From Pseudofabraea citricarpa (Eukaryota; Ascomycota; Leotiomycetes; Helotiales; Dermateaceae), in contig JAPWGK010000018.1 in the NCBI GenBank assembly GCA_029641185.1, positions 1-64,000 on the forward strand: 64,000 bases of DNA, read 5' to 3'. Positions 37,761 to 49,400 of the stretch are shown here, one piece after another. The notes beneath the pieces are model-generated. The model had not been told where the DNA came from, made no database searches, and was given only the letters and a program-made list of their open reading frames with translations. Each line of letters starts with the position of its first letter. The first letter of the stretch is position 1. A program made the translations under genes and the position numbers.

Positions 37761-38197
37761 TACTGGAATAGTAGTTTGATAAGTTCTGTGAGGCAATAAG
37801 GAAAGCTTGCAAGTGGTAGAGAACGACAGTTTCTTTCTGGTAGGATAAAATAAAAAATAATTCTGAAGGGGAGCCTCTGATATAAAAACCACCCTAATCT
37901 CCACCAAAAATACGAGGTGTACGAGAGTAGCTCGTGACGTTACCGGGCCGCTCGCCTGCATGATTTGCAGAGGGATGATTAGGCTACAACAGCCTTAAAT
38001 GAAATAAAGTTGTTACCTCGAGGTAATCTCGTCAAAGCGTCAGGATGCCTAACGGGCGAAAAGAAAAGTTGGGATAGTTTAATCTCCGTTCGTACTTGCC
38101 AAGCGCCACTCAAGACCGTAACTTGACGCTCACCGCATGATGATTGTAAATTCCAACCATCTATCTCTCTACTTGCATAGTAGGTAGATTACAATTT
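37761..38197. other. Intergenic region upstream of the Ecm33-like gene
   Basis: Promoter region of the Ecm33-like gene and 3' flank of the pseudogene that follows. An open frame covering 37,760-37,961 merely extends the signal-peptide exon upstream and is not needed. Confidence 0.5.
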
Positions 38198-39270
38198 TTA
38201 TGACCTACTCATCGACATCTTTGATACTACTGCCTCCAGAACAGAAAATTCGTCGTCCCCGGAACCTAGTCTCGCCATAGCATTAAATGGAACAGTCAGC
38301 ATTGGACTAGGGTGGTCAATGTCTACATTCATGAGAACCGGCTGTTCCCAATCCTCTCACTACCTGGTCTAAAGCAACCTGTGCCAATTTCCCCCTCACC
38401 TCATCGTTGTATTGATGAGGCCTCCCGATAACTAGGCTAGTTATCGCATTGAAAACCTCCGTGTTTACTTAGCCGGCCAATTACGCCCGTATCACATTCA
38501 ATGGCAGTGGATCCTCGTCTCCAAAACAGAATACATCCCTTGTAGGAGGACCAATAATGTGTCTCCCAAAGCGGCAACAGCTTTAAGATGCACCTTCCAA
38601 TCATCCTCCCGCCACTTTGCCCGGCTAAAGTCACTTCCATTGTGGGGTTGGCTATAGCTTCCTGAATTCTTTCGTTGACTTCTCCTCCTCGTAGAAGAAC
38701 GGTAACAATTCTGGCGTTAAGTCGAGATATCTTGGTATTTTCCCCGCACCCATCTTGCACCAGTCTTGTCCACCTCCGGCCACCACACGAAAGCAATTTT
38801 CAGTGGTGAACCTGTCTGGTCCTGGGAACCCGGTGAATTAAGATCAGATACAGGGGCCGCAGAATGTCTGTAGGCTGGTCTGGGTGAAAAATGTATATTT
38901 TCTGGTTTTTGCGCATGATGCCGAAGTCCAAGTGCTGGAGAAGCTCGCTGCATAACTTCTCACCAATTGTTGTGACAATGGCACCGAAATCAGGATCGAG
39001 AAATACTTTCTGGATTTCCTGTTGGCGCTGCAGGGTCTCGGAACGGAAGGTGCCGGTAGGTGTGGAATTAAAGATAGTCTTGACCGAGTAGCCCAGCTGT
39101 TCGAAGTATCTGGTTGCGCGCGAGCGACGCCAGGAGGATATTATTGGGGCATCCCGAGACAAAGACAAAGGGAACGATGGACTTGGCTAGGGGTATGGAA
39201 GAGATGACGCGTGCTGGTGGTACCGTTGCGATGATAGAATGGAGAGTTAGGAATCGAGAATTAGAAGATA
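38198..39270 (-). pseudogene. LD-carboxypeptidase (peptidase S66) pseudogene
   Basis: The minus strand carries recognisable pieces of an LD-carboxypeptidase/MccF-like S66 protein in several frames. There is an N-terminal piece ending NNILLASLAR, then in another frame ATRYFEQLGYSVKTIF and VFLDPDFGAIVTTIGE (near 39,130-38,960). LDFGIMRKNQKIYIF corresponds to the D-x-x-x-I-R-x-N-P-K-x-F-I-G region, the GQSGGRMIG stretch at 38,610-38,640 corresponds to the G-R-L-I-G-G segment, and the C-terminal piece VDIDHPSPMLTVPFN (38,310-38,350) precedes a stop at 38,198-38,200. S66 enzymes cleave amide bonds in peptidoglycan-type or peptide substrates and use a Ser-His-Glu triad. At least three frame changes cannot be explained by normal introns, so I call it broken. 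Confidence 0.75.
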
Positions 39271-39532
39271 GGCCCCTACTTCTATGTTTACGCCTCAGCG
39301 GTTTATCTGTGAGAGTCGACATGTAAGATGAAGAATACTCAAAATCACTCGTGCTGGACTCATTATAACGCTTTTGCTCTTTGCTCTATCTAGAATAAAT
39401 GTGAGCGACGGAAATTATAACAATCACCTAAAGTTAAAGCCAGGGGTATCCTATATTATTATCTAGCAGAAAATTCTGGATTAAGATACATATACTCGAG
39501 CTTTTCTGTACTTTGCTGATCTGTCGCCATAT
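39271..39532. other. Intergenic region
   Basis: Non-coding stretch between the pseudogene's 5' part and the stop codon of the MFS gene. Nothing recognised. Confidence 0.5.
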
Positions 39533-41622
39533 CTATTTCTCCCCTTGGTGAGTATAGCTACTATGCTCGATTGTGTCGGCTGATGGCAGTACTTCTTCGG
39601 TCCCTTCTGTTTCTCTATGATTCTGGCGTTTATCCACTACTCTTTGCACATACCAAATACCAACCGAAGACCATACTGTCAAGGCGACAACGAAGACAAG
39701 AGCGGCAGCATATGCATGTGTTTTTGCATAAACTGGCGCCTGACTCGAGGGAAACATGTAAAGCTGGAACGGAGATACAACGGCACTGCAACTTATTAGC
39801 AAGACATTGATAGAATAGAATGTAATCGCACTAACAGTCCTAAGGAGGTCATCCACGCTAATATGAAAGCACGAAGTTGCTGATCTCCACCACAAGTACT
39901 GTTCACCCACCCGTAGCTATGAAGTAGTATTAGTAATTTGACTAGCTGTCTTAGAGATAATCATGCCCAATGATATCACTTACAGGAGTGGCGATATACA
40001 TCCGTAGCATCCAGCAAGGCAAAAGGCAAACATCTTAAGCCCTACAGGCACATACCTAAATACCAGGATCTCCGTGTCAGTATTAGTTGCTTTAGAAAGT
40101 CTGAAGAGGGACTGGGAATGTTATTCAGGAGTAGTCGAGTCATTTCAGTGGCGGGAATATTGTCTCAAACCCTATGAGCAATCACAATTTCACCAAAGTA
40201 TTTAACTTACCAGACAGTAAGGATAATATAACAGAAGGTCAGGCATGTACCGACAAAAGCTGTTACCGGCACACGGGAGCCGATAATGTCCGATGCATAG
40301 CCTGTCCCAAGCATGAAACAGAAGTTGACTGCACCGAGGATAGTTGGGATGTTGTTAATGTTAGATACCGAATAATGCTCGTGCTTTAGCCACAGTCCGA
40401 AGAACTGCATCACATAAGATCCGCAGGTCAAGCTCCAAAAAGCCCAACTGAAATTATGTTAGACACATCAACCAAAATATATACCTGGATAGTTGAGCAC
40501 TGAAACTTACGCCAAGCTGAACGTATACAACTGCCATGAAGCTAGAATTCGCTTTAGGACACTGCTGTCCAGTTTGCCCGTTGGTTTCCTCCCCTCTTCC
40601 TCGATTCGCTCTATGACTCTCTTACGTTCCCACTCATTTAAATACCACGCCTTGGTAGTATGTGGAGTATCAGGGAAACAAAACTACACCCAATCAGAAA
40701 TTGACACATATCAGCTGGAAGCAGGTGGCTTACAATGCCATAAACAGCGATTGGGATGGCAAGTATGAAATCGAAGATGAAGAGCCACTGTAGAGGCCGT
40801 GTTAGCATGGTTGCGAGTCCCTAAATCGGCTGCTGGATTACGCACCCGCCAGGCGGCTAGCCCCCCCTTTCCCTGCATGCCTGTAAAAAGAGCTGCCTGG
40901 AGATATCCTGAGAACATCTGGCCCAGAACACCTGAAATAACAAACAATGCACTACGTCTTCCAAGTTCTGATTTTCTGTACCACGACCCCAAAACATAAT
41001 GGATACCTGGCGAGGCAGCAGACTCGAACAGCCCAATGCAGAAACGAAGGGCATAGAATTGCGGCGCCGTATTGCACTTGTAAAGAAAAAGAACAAACAA
41101 GGACCATGTCATCAAGCAGAAAGGCAGCCAGTAGCGGGGTCTGATGACGGTAATGATCATGTTAGCAATAGGAGCCCCAATCATTTGGCCTATGTTAAAA
41201 CTATTGTGGTTTTAGCAGGATATACTCTGTCAAGCTTGAAAACCTACTATGTGTTCATCCAGCTCAGTTCATTTCCTGGCCCAAAGTTGAGATCTTCTTG
41301 CATACCAGATACACTGCCTTCGTCAGTCCTGGTTGCCATTTTACGACCACCGTGATTGTTGGTGACTTACTAGGCATTCGACACATTGTTCGCATCTAGC
41401 TGCTTCATGAAGAAACACTGCATACGAACGTTAGCAAGACTCACTTGTGCTTCAAATAGGGCAAGGCAGGATTACCAAGCAGCTATAACTCAGAAGAAAC
41501 CAGTCAAGTTTCGCAATCAATCTTTTCTCCTGCTTTGTAGTTCCTGGCTCGTGCCATTTGAGCCAGCCAGGCATCTTGGACGGCTTTTGCCTGGCAACCT
41601 CTTCTGGTGTGACCATGGCCAT
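39533..41622 (-). CDS. MFS permease, anion:cation symporter (allantoate/pantothenate type)
   Basis: Plasma-membrane transporter of about 494 residues in ten exons, with introns at 41,418-41,475, 41,314-41,370, 41,201-41,247, 40,788-40,845, 40,684-40,733, 40,448-40,510, 40,056-40,210, 39,917-39,983 and 39,786-39,835. Summed exon length is an exact multiple of three. Family marks: KLDWFLLSYSCL starting TM1, LDANNVSNAY, RPRYWLP, GIHYVLGSWYRKSELGRR, PDTPHTTKAWYLNEWER, NNIPTILGAVNFCFMLGTGY and GWVNSTCGGDQQLRAF. These fit the Dal5/Fen2/Liz1 group, which imports small organic acids such as allantoate, pantothenate or nicotinate. It shares a 447-bp divergent promoter with the alpha/beta hydrolase and probably supplies the substrate of that cluster. 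The exact substrate is unknown. Confidence 0.87.
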
Positions 41623-42069
41623 TATACTCTTTTGTAATATCACTCTCGTTGAACGAAAACGGTTGAGGTTCTCAGGTTGACGGAATGTCCGTTATATACA
41701 GTGGTTCTCCACCAAATCCCTGCAAGGCTTGGCTACTCGGTTCCAGCGTTTTTCATAATTGTTCATTGCGCATGCCAAAACCACCCAACAAGCAGCATCT
41801 CTGATAAGATTGCCAGGTCACCCAATCTAGTGGAAGAATGGCGTGCAAACCGCGAAATTTGACGGCGAGGGCGAGGGCCAGGGAGAAAAGTAGGTAACGG
41901 GGTGGAGTCTACAAAGAATTGCCGTTCTGGGGCAATATTGGGGACCCACCCCGCTGCACGCTAGCTCGCTCGCTAAACACCTTCGCCCTCATTCTACCTA
42001 CTCTACTATCCCCAACTCTTCCACAACGCTCAAGACTTCATCATTGAGCCCTCCTTGAACGCCACCAGT
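41623..42069. promoter_or_regulatory. Shared divergent promoter, permease / hydrolase
   Basis: 447 bp between divergent start codons. It contains TGATAAG at 41,802-41,808, a match to the HGATAR site of AreA-type nitrogen GATA factors, a reverse CCAAT (ATTGG) near 41,937, and a GC-rich stretch of CGG/CCG triplets around 41,860-41,960 that could bind a Zn2Cys6 protein. A pyrimidine-rich run precedes the hydrolase start. Confidence 0.5.
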
Positions 42070-43245
42070 ATGCCATTCGTTCAGATCAATAAGGCTCAAA
42101 TTGCCTATGAGCTTTCAGGACCCCATGATGCACCTTTGATTATTACCTTACATGGGGGTCGCGGCTTTGGTTCGTCTACTCTGCAGACTGGGTCTCCGTG
42201 CTAAAGGAAACATGTTAGGCGACCACTTATCTGATTTCAAGGCGTACTCCCCGCTGAACGACCATTTTCGAGTACTATCTTTTGATATGCGTGGCCACGG
42301 AGAGAGTTCAGCAACGCCGCCATTCACCTTTCAACAACTGACCGACGACATCGATGCACTACGCCAGCACTTTGTGGGCAGCAACGGCAAGGTCATAGTG
42401 CTGGGAGGTAGTTTTGGTGGGTTTCTGGCCCAGCAGTATGCAATTCAGTACCAAGAGCACATCACGCATCTGATTCTCCGTGGGACAGCACCATCCTGGC
42501 ACCGTAAGCACTATCAACGTCTGCACCGCATCGTCCAGTTGCTTACTTGACAGACGAGGAGGGCGCATTGCGGCGGCTAGAGCAAAGGTTGTCAAAAGCT
42601 CCACTGGCCTCAAAGGAAATGTTGACAGAGGGAGTTTTCAACCATTTCAGGAATGACGACGAGTTTCGTCTTGTAATCTTTGCATTAGGGCCACTCTATG
42701 CCGAGACATCTTATGATGCAAATGCAGCACTCCGAAAGAACCTGAGTACCAAGTTTCGAGCTCAAGTACATAGTAAGCAGACGAAAATAGATTGTTTTGA
42801 GGCCAGAGGAATAAATCTCAGGTTACTAACGAGGACTAGACGACTTGTATTCGCAAGCGGAGAAATATTTTGACTACAGGGATGGCTTGAAAAATGTCAA
42901 CATACCTACTCTTGTAATTGTGGGAGACCGCGATGTAAGTTGAGCAAGGTCTCCTCACTCTACAATGCCGGATGCTCAGACAGTCATCTTTGAAAGTACA
43001 ATATATTGTGTATCATGGCTTAGAGTTGCAATCTCGTCGCTTCGACGCTACCGCAACTTTGCTCCAGGACGAAACATGGCTAATTTGCATAATTCTAGTG
43101 GATCTGCCCACCAGAGGAGTCAAAGATAATAGCGGAGACCTTGATAAGGAGTAAATTGGTCATCGTAGAGAACGCGAATCATAGTGTCCATTTAGAAAAA
43201 AATGCGCTCGTTCTTAAACACATTCGAACATTCTTGAACGTTTGA
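42070..43245 (+). CDS. Alpha/beta hydrolase (proline iminopeptidase-like)
   Basis: Serine hydrolase of about 281 residues in five exons: 42,070-42,169, 42,219-42,503, 42,554-42,772, 42,840-42,934 and 43,099-43,245. Visible marks are the oxyanion segment LHGGRGFGDH, SFDMRGHGESS, the nucleophile elbow GGSFGG (Ser), the acid-bearing VIVGDRDWICPPEES and the catalytic His in ENANHSVH, so the triad looks complete. HGGRG near the oxyanion hole and the overall length resemble proline iminopeptidase-like and lactonase-like fungal hydrolases. Intron 4 is long (164 nt) and hides the join between the acid motif and WICPP. It sits between the permease and the Zn2Cys6 regulator and is likely part of the same pathway. 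The substrate cannot be told from sequence. Confidence 0.85.
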
Positions 43246-43673
43246 AAGTGGCCTCAGATCTGTTGCCACCAAGGTCAATGAACCACAATGGTGTTTGGAC
43301 AGGTAATACGCAAAATATACCTAGATAGTAGCTGGTAGGATTTATGGCATTCTATGGACAATCTGTCCCTGAAACAGCATTTGAACTTGCTTAAAGGATC
43401 CAGATAGGTAGACTCATACACTGAAGTAGAGTTTTCATTGATAGGCTTGACAGCCTACGAAGAAAGCCTGTGTCACAAGACCTACTTTTGGTTGGCCTTG
43501 TACAACTGCATACTACAGACACCCAGTGCCAAGGATTTTACTGCCATGTTGTGAAAATCTTATCTCCCAATAATGCCTTTGAATTGCAGAGCATCTTGGC
43601 GGATCATCTTACTGTGCAAATAAAGACGAGAGGCAAGGGAACCGCGGAGGAGTACCAATCCAAACTTTATATT
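43246..43673. other. Intergenic region between convergent genes
   Basis: 3' flanks of the hydrolase and the transcription factor. An ORF at 43,470-43,688 runs into the end of the regulator on the other strand and shows no features. Confidence 0.5.
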
Positions 43674-45800
43674 CTAAGCAAACTCTAAACCAAGGTTACC
43701 ATAACCTGTCCATAGTTCTTCATCATTCACCATCCATGCTTCATCAATCAATGGGGGTCTGGAAGGGTTCTGACTTGGATATGTGAGGTTGACTCTCTCT
43801 TTCTCCTTAATAATGTCCGCCAATGCTGTCATAACACCATACCATAAGCTGGATTCGCCCATAACATCGCGTAAGAGAGCCTGAACATCTGTAAAGATAG
43901 TGGCATGGTTGGAATGATCGCTAACACCAAGAAAGAAAGCAGATCCTGAAGTAACCACATCACTTGGGTGAGTGATTGCAGCCAGTCTGTGGAAAAGGCG
44001 AGAACCGCGTTTTGCATCATGCCATTTTTCTGAATATGAGTCGAGTATGCCAGCACAGATGGTGGCTTCAACCTTGAATGGATTTGAGGCACCGCTCTGT
44101 CGCACCAGACAGTACAGTAAGACAGACGAGATTCCGATCGTACTTGAAAGCGTAATCCAATTTAGCGCAAGCTGCCGCTGCTTTTGAAGAACAGAGCTGA
44201 TCTGAACGTATTTCTGCATACAACTTTGAAGTTCAAACAGCTGATCAGATGAAATTTGACAATTAAAATGCGATGGTGTATACATCATCAAGAGGAGCCC
44301 TTGAAGCCGGTGACTAAGCCAGGATGTGGTTATATGATAGGGCATCTGATCTGTTTCGTAGGGCATCAAGAGACAGCCTTGCATGTACCAATTCTCGGAC
44401 TGCGTACGAAATTCATCAATCATGATGCGACGATCACTCGACGTAAGATGTTCGGCACGATACCGAGTAGACAGGTGGATTGTATGTAGAACCTTCTCTT
44501 CAAGCTGTCGTAGCAAGATAAGGTGGCGATTGACTTGGAGAACTCGACTATAGTAATCTCTTGCTATCGAGCCAACCTCAGTATGTGTCAGGCTAGGCAA
44601 AGCAATGTTTGTCTTTTCGTCATTGATGCAAAATGGCATCCCAGTTGAGACAGCAATCAAGCGATCTATGGAGAAGGCACTCCAGAAAAGACGCCGGCGC
44701 CGCTCAACTATCACTGGGGATAGATCTGCTGACGGCTTTCGTCCGAGGCCAAGTGAGATGACCTGCCGGGCGAGGATGCTGCATATCACCCATGGACGTA
44801 TGTCTGTTGGGTTAAACAATGAATATAGAACAAGAAGCATCAATGTCTCGACAGTCTCTGCGTCTGTCTTCGACAAGCAGTCTCCCAAAATAGCGTAATA
44901 GGAAACTTTAAATCGAGCAAAAGCGTCTTCCGACACACGTTCCACCCGTCGTAGTGTTGTGCACCCGATAGCCATAATCAAGTAGAGTTTCACGGGCATC
45001 TGGATGAGCTGGGCATTTAGTGGGTTGTAGATATCTTTCAATTCCTCCATTACTTGAGCCCTATCCATGAAGGGGTAAACACGATGAACATGACGGAAGT
45101 ACGCATCTGCGAACTGGATTGCAGCGGAAGCGCTATGGGGTATATTGTTCCCACTTGGTTGAGTATCTCTGACAGTAGAGGTACTAGATGTAACGTCTGG
45201 AGAAAAGTCGCCTGTATTGATGCTGTTGCTGCGGTAAGGCTGGAGGCCTTCTGGTGACTTTACATCGCTGATGCATCTGAACTCTGGGGTAGCCATGGAA
45301 AGGAGCTGCGTACTAACAGCAGGTTGCTCCTCATGAGCTACATGCTGGGCTAAGCTGGGCATGGCTGTTGGACACGGGGTCATAGAAATCGCCGTTACCC
45401 GAGGAGACTGACTCGGGCTGTGGAGTAGTTGCTGGTCTTCTTGTTCTCGTGCTCTGACGGTAACCGCCTCGTCGAGACGCTTCGACAGCCAGATGACTCG
45501 GGCCTGAAGCTCTGCGACTGACGATGGCAGAGGGCTGTCCGACGGCGGCGGTGGCGCCTTCGATACATTTGCATGCCCTCCAAATGAACACACGACGCCT
45601 GCTTTCTTGCATTGGTCACATAGAGGCTTATTCCGGCTGCACTTCTTTTTCAACCGGCGGCACCGCTCACATACCACCTGTTGAGAGGAGCGGCGCTCAC
45701 GCTCATCGTCGTCAGCGCCGTCAGCACGCAGCGTGTGTTTGAGGGGAGTGGCTTTGGCTTTGGCTTTGGCTATGCGAAAGCGGTGGAGCGATGCTTCCAT
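43674..45800 (-). CDS. Zn2Cys6 transcription factor
   Basis: Intronless regulator of 708 residues from the ATG at 45,800. The binuclear zinc cluster is at residues 44-71 with exact CX2CX6CX6CX2CX6C spacing (CERCRRLKKKC ... CDQCKKAGVVC). It is preceded by basic Lys/Arg-rich sequence and followed by a low-complexity linker and a short SVAELQARVIWLSKRLDEA coiled-coil for dimerisation. The fungal-specific middle homology domain begins around YFRHVHRVYPFMDR and includes RRRLFWSAFSIDRLIAVSTG. Such proteins bind CGG triplets and usually control adjacent pathway genes. It is divergent from the oxoprolinase gene (631 bp apart) and convergent with the hydrolase, so it is the natural candidate regulator of this cluster. 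Confidence 0.93.
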   Translation of the reverse strand: MEASLHRFRIAKAKAKATPLKHTLRADGADDDERERRSSQQVVCERCRRLKKKCSRNKPLCDQCKKAGVVCSFGGHANVSKAPPPPSDSPLPSSVAELQARVIWLSKRLDEAVTVRAREQEDQQLLHSPSQSPRVTAISMTPCPTAMPSLAQHVAHEEQPAVSTQLLSMATPEFRCISDVKSPEGLQPYRSNSINTGDFSPDVTSSTSTVRDTQPSGNNIPHSASAAIQFADAYFRHVHRVYPFMDRAQVMEELKDIYNPLNAQLIQMPVKLYLIMAIGCTTLRRVERVSEDAFARFKVSYYAILGDCLSKTDAETVETLMLLVLYSLFNPTDIRPWVICSILARQVISLGLGRKPSADLSPVIVERRRRLFWSAFSIDRLIAVSTGMPFCINDEKTNIALPSLTHTEVGSIARDYYSRVLQVNRHLILLRQLEEKVLHTIHLSTRYRAEHLTSSDRRIMIDEFRTQSENWYMQGCLLMPYETDQMPYHITTSWLSHRLQGLLLMMYTPSHFNCQISSDQLFELQSCMQKYVQISSVLQKQRQLALNWITLSSTIGISSVLLYCLVRQSGASNPFKVEATICAGILDSYSEKWHDAKRGSRLFHRLAAITHPSDVVTSGSAFFLGVSDHSNHATIFTDVQALLRDVMGESSLWYGVMTALADIIKEKERVNLTYPSQNPSRPPLIDEAWMVNDEELWTGYGNLGLEFA

Positions 45801-46431
45801 GTCAAGCAAGAGTGTGTGCGCCTGTTAATGACATTCTCATTCAACATCAACAGTAAATAATGATGATTGATGATGGTGATAAGAAGGCTCCAGCTTCGGG
45901 AAGCAGGAGTGGACCTGGACCTGGTGGCGGAGGGCGGAGGGGCGGAGGGGCGGCGGCAGCGGAAACGGGCTTTCCTATTCTGGCCAACAATCACCACCTT
46001 TCATAGCACACCATCTTTACACTACCACCAGCACCATCACCAAAACCACAATCCAGTCTCCACCATCTTATTGATGATAACAACCTGCACGGCGGCAGAT
46101 GCATCGCCGTTGTTCTGAGACAGGATGGCATTTTCAATCGCTCGATACGGCAGTGCGGGCGGGCTCCTGTAGAGAGACATGTATCGGACTCGCCATGCTG
46201 ATGCATGTATACACCATTTCTCCGCAAGGCATGCTAGTCCTGCATACTTGGCGTCCGTCGCAGCGGAGTTGTTGATGTATGGCTGGGTACCTTGGTATAT
46301 ATAAAAACCTACGTCCTGCTACCTCACAATGCTCACATCTTCATCAACCCCATCCTGTATTCCCTTTTCCTGCCCTTTCTTTCGTGTATTTAACCACTGT
46401 TGGAATTTGCTGGATACGCTCGCTATCAGAG
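45801..46431. promoter_or_regulatory. Shared divergent promoter, regulator / oxoprolinase
   Basis: 631 bp between divergent start codons. It has TGATAAG at 45,877-45,883 and TGATAA at 46,075-46,080 (GATA-factor type), a G-rich run of repeated CGG triplets at 45,925-45,962 suited to Zn2Cys6 binding, and a TATA box TATATATAAAAA at 46,296-46,307, about 125 bp upstream of the oxoprolinase ATG. The functions of these sites are inferred from motif only. Confidence 0.5.
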
Positions 46432-49400
46432 ATGGTGGCCACAGTGAGAATCACCATTGGTATGTACCTTAATGAGTTTTGTGTGGCTAGGATCTAATTT
46501 CTCTTAGATCGTGGTGGCACGTTCTGTGATGTCTGGGCAAAAACTTCTGACGGAAGAGAGACTATTTTCAAACTGCTTTCTGTGGACCCTTCCAACTATA
46601 ATGATGCACTAACTGAGAGCGTCCGGCGAGTGCTTGAATTTACCACAGGCTCTTCCTTGGAGCAAGGTACAACACTCGATGGAAGTATTATTGAATGGAT
46701 TAGGGTTGGAACAACAGTCGCAACCAAGTTCGTTCCTTTGTTAGATCACATATCCTTGTCTGAGCTGATAAGAAACTAGCGCTCTTCTTGAGAGGAAAGG
46801 CGAAAGGTTCGCCTTCTTGACTACTGCCGGCTTCAAGGACGTCTGTGTTATTGGCACCCAGAGAAGACCAAAGCTCTTTGATTTAAACATCAAAAAGCCG
46901 GGTGTTCTTTACGACAAGGTCGTGGAAATATCTGAGCGGGTCACAATCGAAGATTACGCCCTGAACCCGTCTCCGAGTCAACATGACTTTATCGACGAGG
47001 CTGTGCTTCAGACTGACAGTGGGGAAGTAATTAGGGTTATTGCAAAGCTCGATGAAGACGAAGTTCGACTTAAATTGCATGCATTGTTCTCAGCGGGTTA
47101 TAGATCACTTGCAGTTTGTTTTCTTCATTCTCACGTATACCCCGACCATGAGCGAAAAGTAGCTCAGCTTGCCAGGGAGATTGGTTTTGAATTTGTGTCC
47201 ATTTCGTCGGATCTAAGTCAGCAGATCAAGTTTCTCAATCGCGCGAACTCTGCCTGCGCAGACGCCTATCTTTCTAGTACTGTTCGCAGATTTGTGGAGG
47301 ATTTTCGCAGCAATTTCTCCGTGCAACCACAAAGACTTGAGTTCATGCAATCAGATGGTGGATTAGTTACCGGGGGAAAGTTTTCCGGGCTGAAGGCTAT
47401 TCTCAGTGGTCCCGCTGGGGGAGTTGTTGCCATTGCGAAGACCTGTTATGACAAGGTCGAATCCACCCCGATAATTGGGTTTGACATGGTTAGAATCCTC
47501 ATCAGGTTTCTTTTTCAGCTACTGATATTACATAGGGCGGTACTAGTACCGATGTTTCTCGCTTTGAAAAAAGCTTCGAGCATGTTTTTGACACAACCAT
47601 CAGCGGAACAACAATCACAACCCCTATGTTAGATGTGAAGACCATCGCTGCAGGAGGAGGATCTATTCTGCAGTGGAAGAATAAAATGTTTGTGGTTGGA
47701 CCAGAGGTATCACATCCATCTCAAGCTCTCAGATCTTAACTGACTAGGACATGCAGAGTGCTGGAGCGCATCCAGGACCCTCGTGCTATCGGAAAGGAGG
47801 CCCTCTAACAATCACAGATGCTAATCTGTTTTTGGGAAGACTTGTGCCCGAACAGTTCCCACGAATATTCGGGCCAGACGCCAATGAGCTCCTTGATCTC
47901 TCTATTGTTCGGCAAAAGTTTGAAGACCTGACGTCTCAAATAAATGCTGATGCTGAGATCGCTTTCACGCCGGAAGAAGTTGCGTCGGGTTTTATTCGTA
48001 TGGCAGATGAGACCATGAGCAGACCTATACGAAACATTACTGAGGCCCGTGGGTTTGCCATGAACAGCCATAATCTCGTAAGCTTTGGTGGAGCGGGAGG
48101 TCAGCACGCTTGCTCGATCGCGCGAAATCTTGGAATTCCAAGAATCATAATACATAAATACTCCTCTATTTTATCAGCGTATGGAATTGGTCTTGCCAGT
48201 GTCGTATCTGACCAATCAGCAGCTGTGGCCTATACTCTCTCACCGAACACTTTGCCGCTGATCCTAAATCGCATGGCTGATCTTAGAAGGCAGGTACGAG
48301 ATGACCTTGTCAAGCAAGGCATGAACCCTGAGTACATTCAAGTCGAGAATTATGCTAGTTTGCGGTATGAGGGATCAGACACAAATCTGACAATACAACA
48401 ACCTTACAACGATGATTTTGCAACGGCGTTTGTCGAGCAACATCGTCGCGAATTTGCCTTTGAACTTGTGAACCGTGCTATCATCGTTGATACAGTAAGA
48501 GTTCGGGGCATTGGGAACACGAATCCTGAGGACCAAAGACAGAGTCTCTTCGATGAATTATACGCGGTTTCTACTGTACCAGTCACATTGTCAACGCAAC
48601 CGGTCCATAAAACGTTCTTAGACGGCTCTTGGGAAGATATTCCTTTGCTAAATCTTAGAGATTTACCTGACGGTATGGTCTTCTCTGGCCCCGCTTTGAT
48701 TCTAGATGCCACTCAAACAATACTTGTTGAGAGGGGCTGCACCGTTTCAATCCTTAGTTCCCATGTTGTCATCGACCGCGGGCAGTTTGAAGAAAAGACC
48801 GAAGATGGCGATAAAAAAATCAACCCCGTACAACTTACAATGTTTTCTCATCGATTCATGTCAATCGCAGAACAGATGGGTCACACTCTGCAGAGAACAG
48901 CGATAAGTACCAGGTAATGTCTCCCAAAGACATGCCAAAAATAAAACTAATTATTGCAAAGCATTAAGGAGCGCTTAGACTTTTCCTGTGCTCTATTCTC
49001 ACCGAATGGGAGATTGGTTGCAAATGCTCCTCGTGTGAAATCCTTATTTGAAAAACTTTAAGTCGTTGGCTAATTTACTTTAGATGTGCCTGTCCATCTT
49101 GGCTCAATGCAATATGCAATTTGCTGGCAACATGAGTATTGGAAAGGCAAGCTCAATCCGGGAGATGTGCTGGTGACAAACCACCCTGGTGAGGCAGGCC
49201 CAAAAAGAAGAAGAGGTACATTAATCACTGACAAGTATACAGAGACTGGTGGAACACATCTTCCCGATATTACTGTTGTGACGCCAGTTTTTCACGGCGA
49301 GAAAAACGAAATCATTTTTTATGTAGCCTCGAGGGGTCACCACACTGATATTGGCGGTATCGGAATCACTAGCAGTAAGTGACGACTAATTTCTAATATA

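Noticed and set aside
45801..45809. Upstream start of the Zn2Cys6 gene at 45,809
   Set aside because: That codon is TTG; the first ATG in frame is at 45,800.
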